DNA of 64,000 nucleotides from Siphlonurus alternatus (lineage: Eukaryota; Arthropoda; Insecta; Ephemeroptera; Siphlonuridae), in assembly GCA_949825025.1 (NCBI GenBank), contig OX463782.1, positions 31,901,351 through 31,965,350 of the forward strand, given 5' to 3'. The stretch's first letter is position 1. Each line of letters begins with the position of its first letter. This document shows, in pieces, positions 36,026 to 47,604 of the stretch. The translations under genes were made by a program, and so were the position numbers. The notes beneath the pieces are model-generated. The model had not been told where the DNA came from and did not search any database. It saw only the letters and a program-made list of their open reading frames with translations.

Positions 36026-37052
36026 TGAATATTATGAATGCACTAACATTTATGCATTGACAGTTTTAGTTTGATCTATGACTTGATTCTGTCGTAGTCA
36101 CGAATGACCTAATATTATAAGTTATAATTTTAAAAATTATCCAGAAAATATTGTAAGATTCAAGATTCAAGATTCAAAAGGCTTTTATTCAGAAAACACA
36201 TATTACAATACAAGTTTGGGTTTAAGTACAAGACTTTTTAACCGGATCAGCCATAAAAAATGTAAAAAAAATACATAATTATGCATTGAATAAAAAAACA
36301 TATATATGTCCTTAGAGCCTGTAATGTATGCAACTGCTTGAGCTCCCGAGCTAGACAAAATACATATATGCAAGGTGGTTGAGGAGGCAAATGACTCATG
36401 CTTTTAACTCTATTGTATTGTGTATAATGTGGTATTAAAATTTAATACTTTAAACTGTTCATTGTCAAGAAAACTAAAAATAAGTTTCTGTTATTAATCG
36501 CCACATCGGAATATATCCCTTTGTGGCCTTATTAATCACCATACCCCGTTATTAGAATAATACAAGACATGGGTATTAAGAAGACTGCAAGTGGGAAATT
36601 TTTCAAAGGTGACGAGTGTACAGTGCGTTCTGGAAAGAAATTGAATAAAAAAATCATTAGAGTTAAAATTATTATTTATTTTATATTTTTAAATAACAAT
36701 AACTATTTCATCAACATCAATCAGTATCGTGACAGCTAGGTTAGTTTTTTTTTTTTTTTTTTTTTTTAACCGCTCCCAACATGAAACTTTACCATTATGA
36801 AGAAATTTTCATGCAATATTCTACAATACATAGAATGATGATCTATAAATAATATATAGAACCCATGTAATGGCAAGCGACACATGGGAGTTTTATTTAA
36901 GTTGATGGCAATAATTTATTTTATTAAAAAGATTTCAATTATAATCTCATAGATCACTGATGGTTTCTTATTGAACTAAATCTTATATTATAATATTAAT
37001 TTCTTGACTCTAATATTAAATTCGTCTTTGATGGATCCTCGTGAGGTCTTAC

Positions 37053-37185
37053 CACAGAAAGTTTCTAGTACCAATATCGCGAAATTTGAAAAGTTTCGCA
37101 ATCCGCAGACAATAGCTGACGTCATAAGACGAGCACGGAAATCAGTGCAGGCAAATATGAGGGCCGTAATTGTGGCTTCTTCAAA
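37053..37185 (-). CDS. Minus-strand gene, exon 5
   Basis: 133 bp from the phase-0 acceptor (ATAAAG|TTT), leaving in phase 1. It reads FEEATITALIFACTDFRARL, MTSAIVCGLRNFSNFAILVL, ETFC: two amphipathic helices typical of an alpha-solenoid or all-helical domain. The donor is good (TGTG|GTAAGA). The acceptor is ambiguous: TTAAG about 11 bases upstream has a better pyrimidine tract but gives phase 1. A plus-strand ORF from ATG 37031 overlaps and is also protein-like, but the minus reading is favoured by its donor and by phase agreement with exons 4 and 6. Confidence 0.5.
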
Positions 37186-37904
37186 CTTTATATCTTCTTA
37201 ATGATGGGAAATGAATCTGAACCAATATTAAAATTAAATGTATAAAAAATTCATATACCTATTTTCAGTATTTCCCTGAATTATCATAAAACCTCCATCA
37301 AATAATTTAAATGGTTAATAAATACTTGATTGTATAACATATATTCAAGATATTATTTAAACAAAAACATTTTCTTTAAAAAAAAATAAGGTACCATTTT
37401 TTAAATTAAAACAATCATTTTTTTATTGACATGGTAATACAAAAATGACTATTTTAATTCTATTGTATAATATATTATATAATGCAAATATATAAGTAAA
37501 AATTTTCAGTAAAATATTTTAAAAATCAATAAGTTTCTAAAAGATGATTATATACGTAAAGGGTTCTTGAAAGTCATTGCTATTATTTATTTCATTTTGA
37601 TTTCTTTACACCAAGACCCTCAATTATAGAAAATAAATCATACAGATGAACATATTTATTTTATACAGATGAAAATAAGTAACTATAAACAGTTATTTTT
37701 CTAGGTTCATTGTTTATGAAAATTCAGTTCTCATAATAATGAACTGCAGATTTGTAGCCAATAACATTAATCAATATCAATAAAAACTATTAAAAAAAAC
37801 TATAATTAGTAATAAAATAAATTTTGAATTTATTCTCTATAATCTAAATAATTTGAAACCATGTTGATTTCCAGACTTGCTTTTTGGAAGATTTTATATA
37901 GTAT

Positions 37905-38190
37905 TATCTATGATGAGATATTAGAATATGAAAATTTTAGTGGCTTAATCGAAAGAAGGGGTAAAAATATGGTACTGTAATATTTTGAAAGTCTAATTTG
38001 ATGACGTCACGGGCGGCACTTCTTAAGAAAAAGGATAGGGCAGTGCCGCCCGTGGCGTCGTAAAATAGACTTTCAATAATTTTTTAAAAATAATTCCCGG
38101 TCCAAGAAAAAATTCACAATACCATATTTTTACTCCTTCTTTCGATTAAGCCTCTAAAATTTTCATATTCTTATATCTCATTATATTCTT
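37905..38190. mobile_element. Palindromic MITE, variant arms
   Basis: Arms ATGAGATATTAGAATATGAA...GGGGTAAAAATATGGTA (37914-37975) and the inverted match ending at about 38190. The centre has a TGACGTCA and paired GCGGCAC/GTGCCGC blocks. The arm also occurs near 4370-4430. Confidence 0.6.
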
Positions 38191-39700
38191 TATTATCTGC
38201 CACTGATATAGTTTTAAAGTTTTTAGTATATTAATTTGCAGATTAAAATTTTGTTATTGTTTGTAATTTTCGATACTTAATGAATCTTAACGAAGCTTCT
38301 AGTAAACTTTGAAGGATGTTAAAAATTAGCATTATATACCTGTAAGTTCTGTGTCTATTCAATATTACAAATCTCATCAAAATTTAACACTTGAAGAAAA
38401 GTTTATTATTAGTATCCAGTTTGAAATATAGTTGAGCTGCTGATTATTTTATTACATTACATTGCTGCTGGTTAGGTTTAGTAATGACACTAGCGAGAAT
38501 GGCTAGCGAGAAACCTGCATATCTTTGTGGATAAATTTTTCGTCTCAAAAATATATGCATGTACTAATAATGAGCTATAACATTTGAATTTTATCCCTTT
38601 ATTATGATATTTTGATTATCATATTTTAAATATCACCGTAATTTATACAAATTATTATAAAATCATTAAAATTGCAAAATGTCTTCAATCAGGACCGAAT
38701 CTTGTTGTGTTTTTTTGTGTGTATGCGTCATTTTTACAACGTGAAGTTTGGAGAAAATTAAAAGAGTAGTTAATTTGAGTAAATTCCTTTATTATTAATG
38801 TAAATTTTAGATAATTAAGTTAATTAAAGTAATTTGAATTTCTAAGTGCTCAGAGAGATAAGTTTGAAATTGTTGATTATTTGATCCACTTTCTATTTAA
38901 TTAAAATCTCATCTCCAGTGTTGCGTGATATTACACGTCTAATTCATGTGTGAACTTGTTGGAGGTGATTTGCATACACAGCAGTCTCAGCTCGATGCAC
39001 GTAACATTCTCATTGCCACAACAATGACCGCCTTTGTAAGACCACAAATTTTAACTCTTCTAATTTAAATAATTCATTTTACTGTGTAATCTACTCTGAA
39101 ATTGTTGTATAAAATATAAATTTCATTGTTTTGTGGTTTTCATAAAAGTAGTTATATTATGTGAGTATAAATGTATTTTATTTTAATAATACCAAACAAT
39201 GAAAAACAGTAATTTAAATAAATTATATCTGCTATATGATAACTTATGCTTTTTTTATTAAAAGTTTCAATGATCGAATCCTTAATTTTATTCATTATTC
39301 CAAAGTATAGAAAAACATTCAAAAACCTCACCGAACCATGATTATACAAATTTATCATTCAAAGGAAAATACTACCTCATATTATACTTGAACTAAAACA
39401 CCTTTGTTTCGTTTGGGGCTTAGAGGTTGTATTTAAAGACAAACTTAACGTGAGTAAGACTCGTAATTAAAGACCTTATGTCTGTACACATTTAAATCAA
39501 CACAGACATTATATACAGCAATGAAAGCACGTATTGTACAGTCACTATAATTAATTATCACAATAAAAACTAAACATTAAAATGTAAAATGTTTTCACAC
39601 ATTTTACAAAGTACTGTGAAATGAATTTACTGAATTTTTGTTTCACCACAAAACTTTCTTTAAGTTTTAATTTTAAATATTCAATATTATTAATATCAAT

Positions 39701-39878
39701 GGGGGACATTCACAAAGCACTTTAACCCCAACTTTAGCCCCAAGTTTTATCCCTGGTACTAAACATGGTGCTAAACCAGGGGCTAACCATATCTAGCTCC
39801 TAGTTTAGCACCATGTTTAGTACCAGGGATAAAACTTGGGGCTTAAGTTGGGGTTAAAGTGCTTTGCGAATGCCCCCC
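39701..39878. mobile_element. 178-bp near-perfect palindromic MITE
   Basis: GGGGGACATTCACAAAGCAC... mirrored by ...GTGCTTTGCGAATGCCCCCC. Arms of about 80 bp, with few mismatches, form a single long hairpin. Flanked by AAT on both sides, a possible 3-bp duplication. Transcribed, it would fold into a long hairpin RNA. Confidence 0.8.
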
Positions 39879-40374
39879 AATATATTTAAATCTTCTTGGT
39901 AAAAAATAAAAAATAATTAGCGGAATGTACTACAAAATATTCAAGTAAACTAAAGTATCACTAAAGTATGTTAACAAATGCAATAATATCGGTTACAAAT
40001 TCACAATATGACACTTTTTGACTATTCTATCAAAATAGTTTATATTCTAAAAATGAAATTTATCATCGCAACACTATAATATATAATATACAATATAAAT
40101 CTACTAATAAAATAATATAAATCTAATTTAAATATATTATATTTATTAGCACATACTCTTTTATTTTACACTGGCGCATTAGTGTATATAATGATATATA
40201 CATCAATGTATGTATATGTAATGAATATATTATGATATTTGAATCAATATTTTGATTCATTAATTTTAAGATATGAAATTTTTTGCTTTAAAATTAAAAC
40301 AATATTATAATTACGAGACAGCAAATTCACAATTCTTTTAGTTTATTAAACATGTAAATTTTAGAGCTTGGCAT

Positions 40375-40560
40375 TGTTTGTTATTTAGCTGCGAAGTTAG
40401 CGTACTGCATTTGAAGCTGCAATTAGCGGAGGAGCTTTCACCTTGTTAACCATTATTAAGCAGGATTGTGGTGGAATCAATAATGGAACAGTGCCATTAG
40501 CTCAAGTACTGCATGCGCTAATTAGGATATACTTCATTAAGGATTTACTATAGAGTGCTT
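40375..40560. promoter_or_regulatory. Candidate conserved non-coding element with homeodomain-type sites
   Basis: GC-richer, non-repetitive patch dense in ATTAGC/TAATTAG cores (GCAATTAGCGG, CATTATTAAGC, GCTAATTAGG). There is no ORF. The composition resembles developmental enhancers; this is a motif-based guess. Confidence 0.2.
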
Positions 40561-41019
40561 TCAAGTAGCAAATTAATTTTTATATCAACAATGAGAAATA
40601 ATTGAAATTTATATTTACCAGAGTTTTTTTTATTAAATGAGAGGGAGAAACAAAATCTACAAAAGGTTTATTTACAACATTTCACTATATTTATTGGGCT
40701 GATTTTAATCTGGATATTACACTAATTAACCACAATCACGCATGAAAAAAAACAGTTATAGTTTGAGTGTATTTAATTAAAATCGTTGCTTTAAGAGCGC
40801 TTACTTTATTTCATTACTTTTTTTACTTTATGGTGTCGTATTTGATACAGAACTCTTTAACAATATCTAGATTAATAATAACTAAAAAAAAAAAATAGGT
40901 TAATTAACTGTAAAAGAAGATCGAAAAATAGCATAACTTTTGTTTGTATTCTTACAAGAAGTACAAATCACTGATATTTTTCTATTTCTCTCAACTATAA
41001 ATCTGAGCTGAAATCTCAG

Positions 41020-41042
41020 CAAAAAAAAAAAAAAAAAAAAAA
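41020..41042. repeat. Poly-A tract
   Basis: Run of about 20 A residues; no retroelement body was recognised next to it. Confidence 0.8.
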
Positions 41043-41355
41043 TTATTATCAAAAAAATTTCTAACAATATTCTTTGCTTTGTAGGTTTATATCACTCCAT
41101 GTATACGCACCTCAAATCTAGGATCTTATTTATGCTACTTTATTTTTTCTCGTTAGTTTTTTGACATCTAGAAAAAAGTTAGTTTTATTCATACACTATA
41201 TTGGCCGTCATATTTATTTAGGAAATGCTCGGAAGTATTCGGTTTGTGTTGGGCCAATTAGATCCTTCGTTACAAACTGCCGACCAATGAACGACGAAAA
41301 CTGGTTAAATGTGACACACAGTGTACTGTAGTATAGCAACAGTTGTGGGCTCTAC

Positions 41356-41425
41356 CCTCGACAATTCATGCTCGGCGATGCAGAAACGGTCCTCGGTCAC
41401 TTTGATCGGGTCACTGAACATCAGT
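41356..41425 (-). CDS. Minus-strand gene, exon 4
   Basis: 70 bp, phase 2 to 0, reading (R)LMFSDPIKVTEDRFCIAEHE, LSR, with G+C far above background. The donor is AGG|GTAGAG. The acceptor TTATTTTCTCAG is followed by another AG two bases on; the second AG gives the phase demanded by exon 3, while the first would add two bases and break the frame. Helical, charged. Not recognised. Confidence 0.55.
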
Positions 41426-42507
41426 CTCTGAGAAAATAACATATGCAGGTAGAACAAAAAAGTATCATTCCTTGTTTATTGTTTCAGTTGTAAAATATCT
41501 GACTTTAAAATAAAAAATATTTAAATCCAATGTTACATCAAAGTTGTAAAATTTATTTTGTTTTATTTATGACTTATTTTTATGAGACTTGTAGCGAATA
41601 AGCATTGACAACTTGAAGACAAGATATAAAATTGGAAATACGTTCTTTTTTTTTAATGTGATAGCTTTCAAGACTTTATAGTGGCTTGTTTGTTTTTTTT
41701 TGCAAGTCTAAGCATGCAGCCAATTACTCGTATTTTCTGAGCGCTGCAGATCACTTTTATACCTGCTGGACAATCGCAAGGTAAATAAACATAGAAGTTA
41801 TACAAATATTAGCTTTCAAACAATTAATATTTTGTATTCTTAGGATCAATTAATATATTTGTTTATCTCGAGTTAATCGTCAATCTTCATTAAGGTATTT
41901 TGATATCTCTGTAATACTCTTAAATGATATTTGAATTTATTAAACACAAATAGTGTACAGATTGATACAATTAGATATAAATAAAATAGAAATAAAACAG
42001 ACATATAACTACAGACACAAAAATAGTTATAGAAATAGATATATTAAAGCATAAATCAGTATGATAAATATAATTAAAAGATACATATTATCGTATTAGA
42101 TATTGGGATTCAAAGAACATCTACCTTGGCATAGTCATAAATAGATTTGTTTCTAGCAACACAAACATTCAAATGGTGCAATCTTGAGTACATATTATAG
42201 TTTACAAATAAAATTAGAGTCGGCCGTATGAAATTTAGGAGTTTTACAAATTAAATGATGAAAGCCATGAACTGCTTGACAAGTTCATGACATTTTACAT
42301 CTCTTTGAAGATAAAAATATTATGCTGTAACGTCATCTACATGCAGAGATAATTTAAAAAGTAGATAAAGGCAAACACAACATGACAATCATGTAATTAT
42401 AATGTGATTTTAAAAGCATCAGAGGCAAAAAATTACAAATAATCTTGTGATAACTAGAAATCCTACATTTATTTGTAATAAAAATATTAATATCCTTTTT
42501 ACGTCAT

Positions 42508-42690
42508 GTGTCGAATGATGTTTCATTAGTTAGAATTTCCAGCCATATTACCTATAGGTTTAGCTGTCGTGACAAGGTTGTTTATACGCGTGCACGTCTC
42601 CCCGGGGGTTTATTTACTTTACGTGACGCGCGTGGTTCGTTGCCGGCTGACTGTCGAGTACATACATTCACCACAGTGGATGAGAATTGA
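42508..42690. other. GC-rich patch open on both strands, unresolved
   Basis: Plus strand open for about 60 codons (...RLPGGLFTLRDARGSLPADC...) without an ATG. The minus strand is also open across the same bases. No pair of splice sites is convincing. It abuts the palindromic element starting at 42690. Confidence 0.2.
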
Positions 42691-43052
42691 ATAGACAATA
42701 ATGGTTGCAGTTTTTTATTTCATAATTAGAAAATATACATTAAATTATGCTTTTCTGAATTTTTTTCAGATTTTTTGGAGTGCGGGAACTAATTTTAAAA
42801 AAATATTTAAAATATCTGAATTAGGATGGTATACCTGATAGAACAACCATGACATCATCAATAGCCAATCACAGCATGACAAATGACGTCACGGTTGTCC
42901 CATCAGGTGTACCACCCAAATTCAGATATTTTAAAAATATTTTTTTTAAATTAGTTCCCGCACTCCAAAAAATCTGAAAAAATTCAGAAAAGCATAATTT
43001 TAGGTCTATTTTCTAATTATGAAATAAAAAAATGCAACCATTATTGTCTATT
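42690..43052. mobile_element. 363-bp palindromic MITE, best-preserved copy of the family
   Basis: AATAGACAATAATGGTTGCA at the left is exactly inverted at the right end. Arms of about 165 bp stay nearly complementary up to a short loop around 42865-42875, including paired GGTATACCTGAT...ATCAGGTGTACC and GACATCA/TGACGTCA blocks. Confidence 0.8.
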
Positions 43053-43335
43053 ACGTCCAGTTCAGTGAAGCCAAAACATATGGTTTCAAAAGTACGCAAT
43101 TATCTTTGACCAGAAGTCTTAGTATACGGAAGTTGTTCCAATTAATTTAAGACAATGTTTTTGCTGTTAAATTTAATATACCTTTTTAATGTATGGTGCA
43201 GTATTTGTGGTAAGGTTCAATGTTTACATTTATAAACACTCTTTTAGTATTAAATTTGTAGTATTAAATTGCTAATTTCAAGTCTTCATTGTAGTTATTA
43301 CATAAAGTAACCTCTATATTAGGGAAATTAATAAA

Positions 43336-43457
<122 letters not shown>

Positions 43458-43649
43458 GGGTATAAATTTTTACTGTATCAAATCAATGCAAAAATTACTT
43501 GATAAAATAAGTTTATATTAGAAATCATATTTAGAAATGAACATTTGGTATGCAGATCCGATTCGTTATCAGATGGCCGTTCGATCTCAGGCACCGCCAA
43601 ACTTTTCACGAATGTCGCGCGGTTGCTATAACGACATACATATAGATGC

Positions 43650-43792
43650 AGGCGCGGATGCAGAAAAAAAATTCGGGAGGGGCTGCCTCCATAAGGCCAA
43701 TGTTAAAAAAAAAATTTGGAGTGGGGGAAATGTCTATAATACTGCCCATGATAAATCCAAAATTTCGTGGGGGGGGGGGGGGGGCTGCAGCA
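43650..43792. mobile_element. hAT-like MITE, right end deleted
   Basis: Starts CAGGCGCGGATGCAG and carries the family interior and poly-G run. It stops at GGGGCTGCAG and lacks the CTGGATCCGCGCCTG terminus. The left flank TATAGATG and right flank CATAGATG still look like a duplication with one change, so the end was lost without losing the flank. Confidence 0.65.
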
Positions 43793-43799
43793 TAGATGC

Positions 43800-43930
43800 T
43801 CGTACATCCGGGAGGTGATTGATGGCATCATCCATCATTTGCCGACCATCCTGTCTGAGGTTTCCAGGGTTCCTTCAGTCTCAACCAGGTGAATGCATAG
43901 ATGGATTCCTATAGGCCACATAGCCGCACA
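43800..43930 (+). mobile_element. SINE body fragment
   Basis: 'CATCCGGGAGGTGATTGATG', 'TCTGAGGTTTCCAGGGTTCC' and 'CAGTCTCAACCAGGTGAATG' match the SINE body, and the first block also matches 62925-62945. Confidence 0.55.
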
Positions 43931-44879
43931 AGTTTTGAAGGAATCAACAAAAATCCATGATAAGCAATAATATTGCTAGGTCGGGGGGTCCGTTCTAAAT
44001 TTACCTACAAAAAAAAAATTAAAATCTGTAACTATTTTTAAAATTTTAACATCATTTTAATTTTTATAACACTCGATCGACATGATACTATATATATACA
44101 ATATTATTTTTGGCCAGATAATAATACGCTCGATGTATATTTAAAACTAACATGACGTTATTTTTACGAATTTATTTACTGACAAGCATTGTGTAGTAAA
44201 TTTTGTATGTTTTGTATGTTTGTTAACGTGGATATGTTATGTTTAATGATACATGTTTTTATATTTATAACATTATACATTAAATAATTATTTTACCAAA
44301 ATATAAAACACAATAGTGGATATTAATCCTTATAATTTTTTGAGTATAAATATCATCATACAAAACATTTCTCATTGTTATTATTATAAGGATTATAAAT
44401 ATAAGACGTTTCTGCAAGATGAATTATTACGGTAATATTCGCGTATGAACAACAAGCGTCATACTTGAGTCAACGCGAATGTTCAAGTACTCGCAAAACG
44501 GTCCTCACACATTCTGTCGTTGTACGAAACAAAAGACACTTCACGGGGACTTAAACTGTCACAAATATGCTCCTTTTGTCGCTAAACAGAATACGTTTAA
44601 AATTTCATTTATTATATTGTCTCACAAATATTTAATTTGCTCTTTATACGTGATTTTTGGTGAATAAATGCAGTTGTTGTTTTTTTTTTCGGTAAAATAG
44701 TGAATAGATAGATTTTTTCTACGGCCTTTTCTACTTGACTATAATATTAAAAACGAATGTTTCTACTCGTAAATTCATGGAGCATAAAATCAAAATTTAC
44801 GTTAAGTGATAAAATTAAAGAATTTAAGTGAATGGGATGAAGGTAATTATTGAAATATGAAACACGAGAAGAAAGTCAC

Positions 44880-45068
44880 CTTATCAAAATGTTAATGATG
44901 ATAGAGTGGTCTATTTTCCAGTAGTGATTAGTGGGGTGGGATGCTTTTAGGGAAATAGCCTCCCTAATTTTGTCACATGTCCATCGATGAAGATCCAGTA
45001 AACAATCCAATATAACCAGCTCGTTGTCTATTGAACTGGTTACTAAACTTTCTGTGATGGTCCTTCCA
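44880..45068 (-). CDS. Minus-strand gene, exon 3
   Basis: 189 bp, phase 2 to 2: the longest exon detected in this gene. It reads GRTITESLVTSSIDNELVIL, DCLLDLHRWTCDKIREAISL, KASHPTNHYWKIDHSIIINI, LI. A strong acceptor (CCTGATTATTTTCAG) and a strong donor (GATAAG|GTGACT) bracket it. Repeated leucine/isoleucine helices suggest an all-alpha fold. The frame is also open upstream to an ATG at 45119-45121 (MAAGEVVLKRTF...), so a separate start here is an alternative. Confidence 0.6.
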
Positions 45069-45595
45069 CTGAAAATAATCAGGGTGAACGTCCTCTTTAA
45101 AACTACCTCACCAGCCGCCATTGTATGGGGTATGCATGGTACATTTAAAACTATGTACTGTTCACCTCTGGACAGCACGAACTTACTTCTACCTCACTTG
45201 CTAGAGCTACAGCTCCAATTATACATATTTGAAATTTTTAGTGAGGTAAGAACAATACTCAATCTATCAAAAGAGTTTTGGTTCCTCACGCTTCCATGGA
45301 CTATAACGTGGTAACGCCTTCAAAGAAAGCAGGAGTAAAATTTGTGATGTTCAGAGGTGTACATTAAAATAGAACAGCTATGTTTGTTTATTTTAATACT
45401 AATTTGAAAAATTATTCTAATTGTAAGATTGTTCCAAAATTACATGATGCAAGTTGTTTCACTAAATATATTAAAGTTCTTTTTTTTTTTTTTAATTCGT
45501 TGTTCCATTTGTTGATCATTTTATATATTAAAATGATTGTTATCTTGAATGGTTTGAAACGTATGGTAAATTTTTGTTTGCTGTGGTAAAACGCA

Positions 45596-45685
45596 GCTAC
45601 AGCAGCAGTTGTGTCTACGCAGCAAGCCACCGCGATATCGAAGGAAAGACACGGGCGAACGTGCCGCAATGCGAGCGTTTAGCAG
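45596..45685 (+). CDS. Possible plus-strand exon, frame undecided
   Basis: GC-rich segment between TGTTTGCTGTGGTAAAACGCAG and GCAG|GTGAAC. Two frames are open: LQQQLCLRSKPPRYRRKDTG... and YSSSCVYAASHRDIEGKTRA.... It could follow the 31417 exon in phase 2, but nothing links them directly. Confidence 0.2.
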
Positions 45686-46344
45686 GTGAACCCCTCCGTA
45701 CAAATTAGTTCAATAATCGGAGGAAACGAGTTTCTAGCTGAAACATTGCAGAGTGGAGTTATGTTTAAAGGGAAATTAAGTACATTTTGGGGAACTACGA
45801 ATGTTCTGTCTGCTTTGTTTCGATGTTTTCCCATCAGTTTATGAATGCAATTAAGCTGAGATTTTAATGATTAACTTCAGTTACTTCGGAGTAAATATTT
45901 CTGTCAAAAAGAATTGAATGAAATCAATGAAATAAATTTTAAAATTTCAAGAATTTTCCAAAATTTTATCTTTTAATCACTTCATCTCACAACAGCTCCA
46001 TTGCCGGTAACTCTTGGCAGCTCCAGCAAGTTTAGTAATTTCAGGACCTACGTTTTTAGTGGGAAAATGAATGAATCAGTTGTGTGCAATAAACTGCATG
46101 ATGAAGAAGGCAAAAATATGCAATTTTGTTGAACATTACAAATTTACATTCTTTAAGCTGTAAGAAGGTTATTTTAGTAAACTTTAAAATTAAAATGCAG
46201 ACTATAATGGATTAATGTTTTTTATAATTAAATTGAGATAAATTGTAAATAATAAAATATCTATCAAAACGATGTATACTATGTGTACGTAGCAATTACA
46301 CTGATAAAAAGGTATTTATTTTTCTTAGATATACAAGAACATAT

Positions 46345-46345
<1 letters not shown>

Positions 46346-46402
<57 letters not shown>
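46346..46402. repeat. (CT)n microsatellite
   Basis: About 28 CT units. Confidence 0.95.
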
Positions 46403-46405
<3 letters not shown>

Positions 46406-47346
46406 TTTAACAATTGTGATAGAACTACTCACAAAAATTTGCTTCAAAGTTGAATAATGTTGTGTCAATATTATTTGGTGCTTTTCAATTTATATACCAG
46501 GAACTAAAAGGCAAGAACGATGTTTAAAATTCATTCAAAATTAATATTATTATTTTAATTCCCACGCAGAAGATACCAGGAAGGAAGAAGACATGTTGAA
46601 TATTTACGTTTTTTGATTTTCAATGTTTTTGTTTTATTTCTACTTCAGATATAATATAATATAGGAAACTTGATGCCACGCTGTATTTATTCTACTATAA
46701 ATAAAATCGTTTTAAAATTTATGGTAACAATTTTTTCATTTATATATTTAGACAGTTCAATTTTAAATAAACAATATGTATTAAAATATTGTTAAAATAA
46801 ATTCACTCTAAAAATGGAATTTTGATATAAATTGCTTCATTCAGTGTTAATAAAAATATGTGTATCAAAAAATTCAAATATTTTTTAATATATTACATAT
46901 TATGTAGATGATAGAAAGTCATAATTTTGCGCTGCTGAGCTACACTTAGATACAAAACGATCGATACCCCTGCTCTGTTTGTGGACGTTGTCTTGCAAAA
47001 TAGATGTGTGGTAATTATTAAAAATTAGTTAAAAATTTACGTAATATCAACTCATCCTTTACACGTCTAAACCTAATTTTCTTAACACGTATTTTTACCT
47101 CAAAAACACATCTTATTTCTTCTTTACTCAAAGCAAAGAATTAATAGATATTAATTCTTTGCTCAAAGTGAGGATGATACATAAATTTTGTCAACATTTT
47201 AGTTTCAATAAGAGGAAAGAAGACGTAATCTTGCGTCTTTTCCCTTATTCTTTGCTCGGAAATGATGCAAAATATTGGGAAGACAAGGACATTATAAAAG
47301 TGAATAAAAGATTAAATTTATTTCAACTCAGGTGCTTTTTTACTTA

Positions 47347-47350
47347 AAAT

Positions 47351-47441
<91 letters not shown>

Positions 47442-47502
47442 TTTGTTTGTTTGTTTGTTTTTTTGTTTGTTTGTTTGTTTGTTTGTTTGTTTGTTTGTTT
47501 GT

Positions 47503-47601
<99 letters not shown>

Positions 47602-47604
47602 TTT
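47347..47604. repeat. Compound (TTTA)n-(TTTG)n-(TTTA)n microsatellite
   Basis: TTTA units to about 47442, TTTG units (one interruption) to about 47502, then TTTA units to 47604. The hydrophobic ORFs reading through are artefacts. Confidence 0.95.

Noticed and set aside
37031..37201. Plus-strand 56-codon ORF MDPREVLPQKVSSTN...
   Set aside because: Protein-like, but overlaps a minus-strand exon with a strong donor and phase agreement on both sides, so it was treated as a shadow frame.
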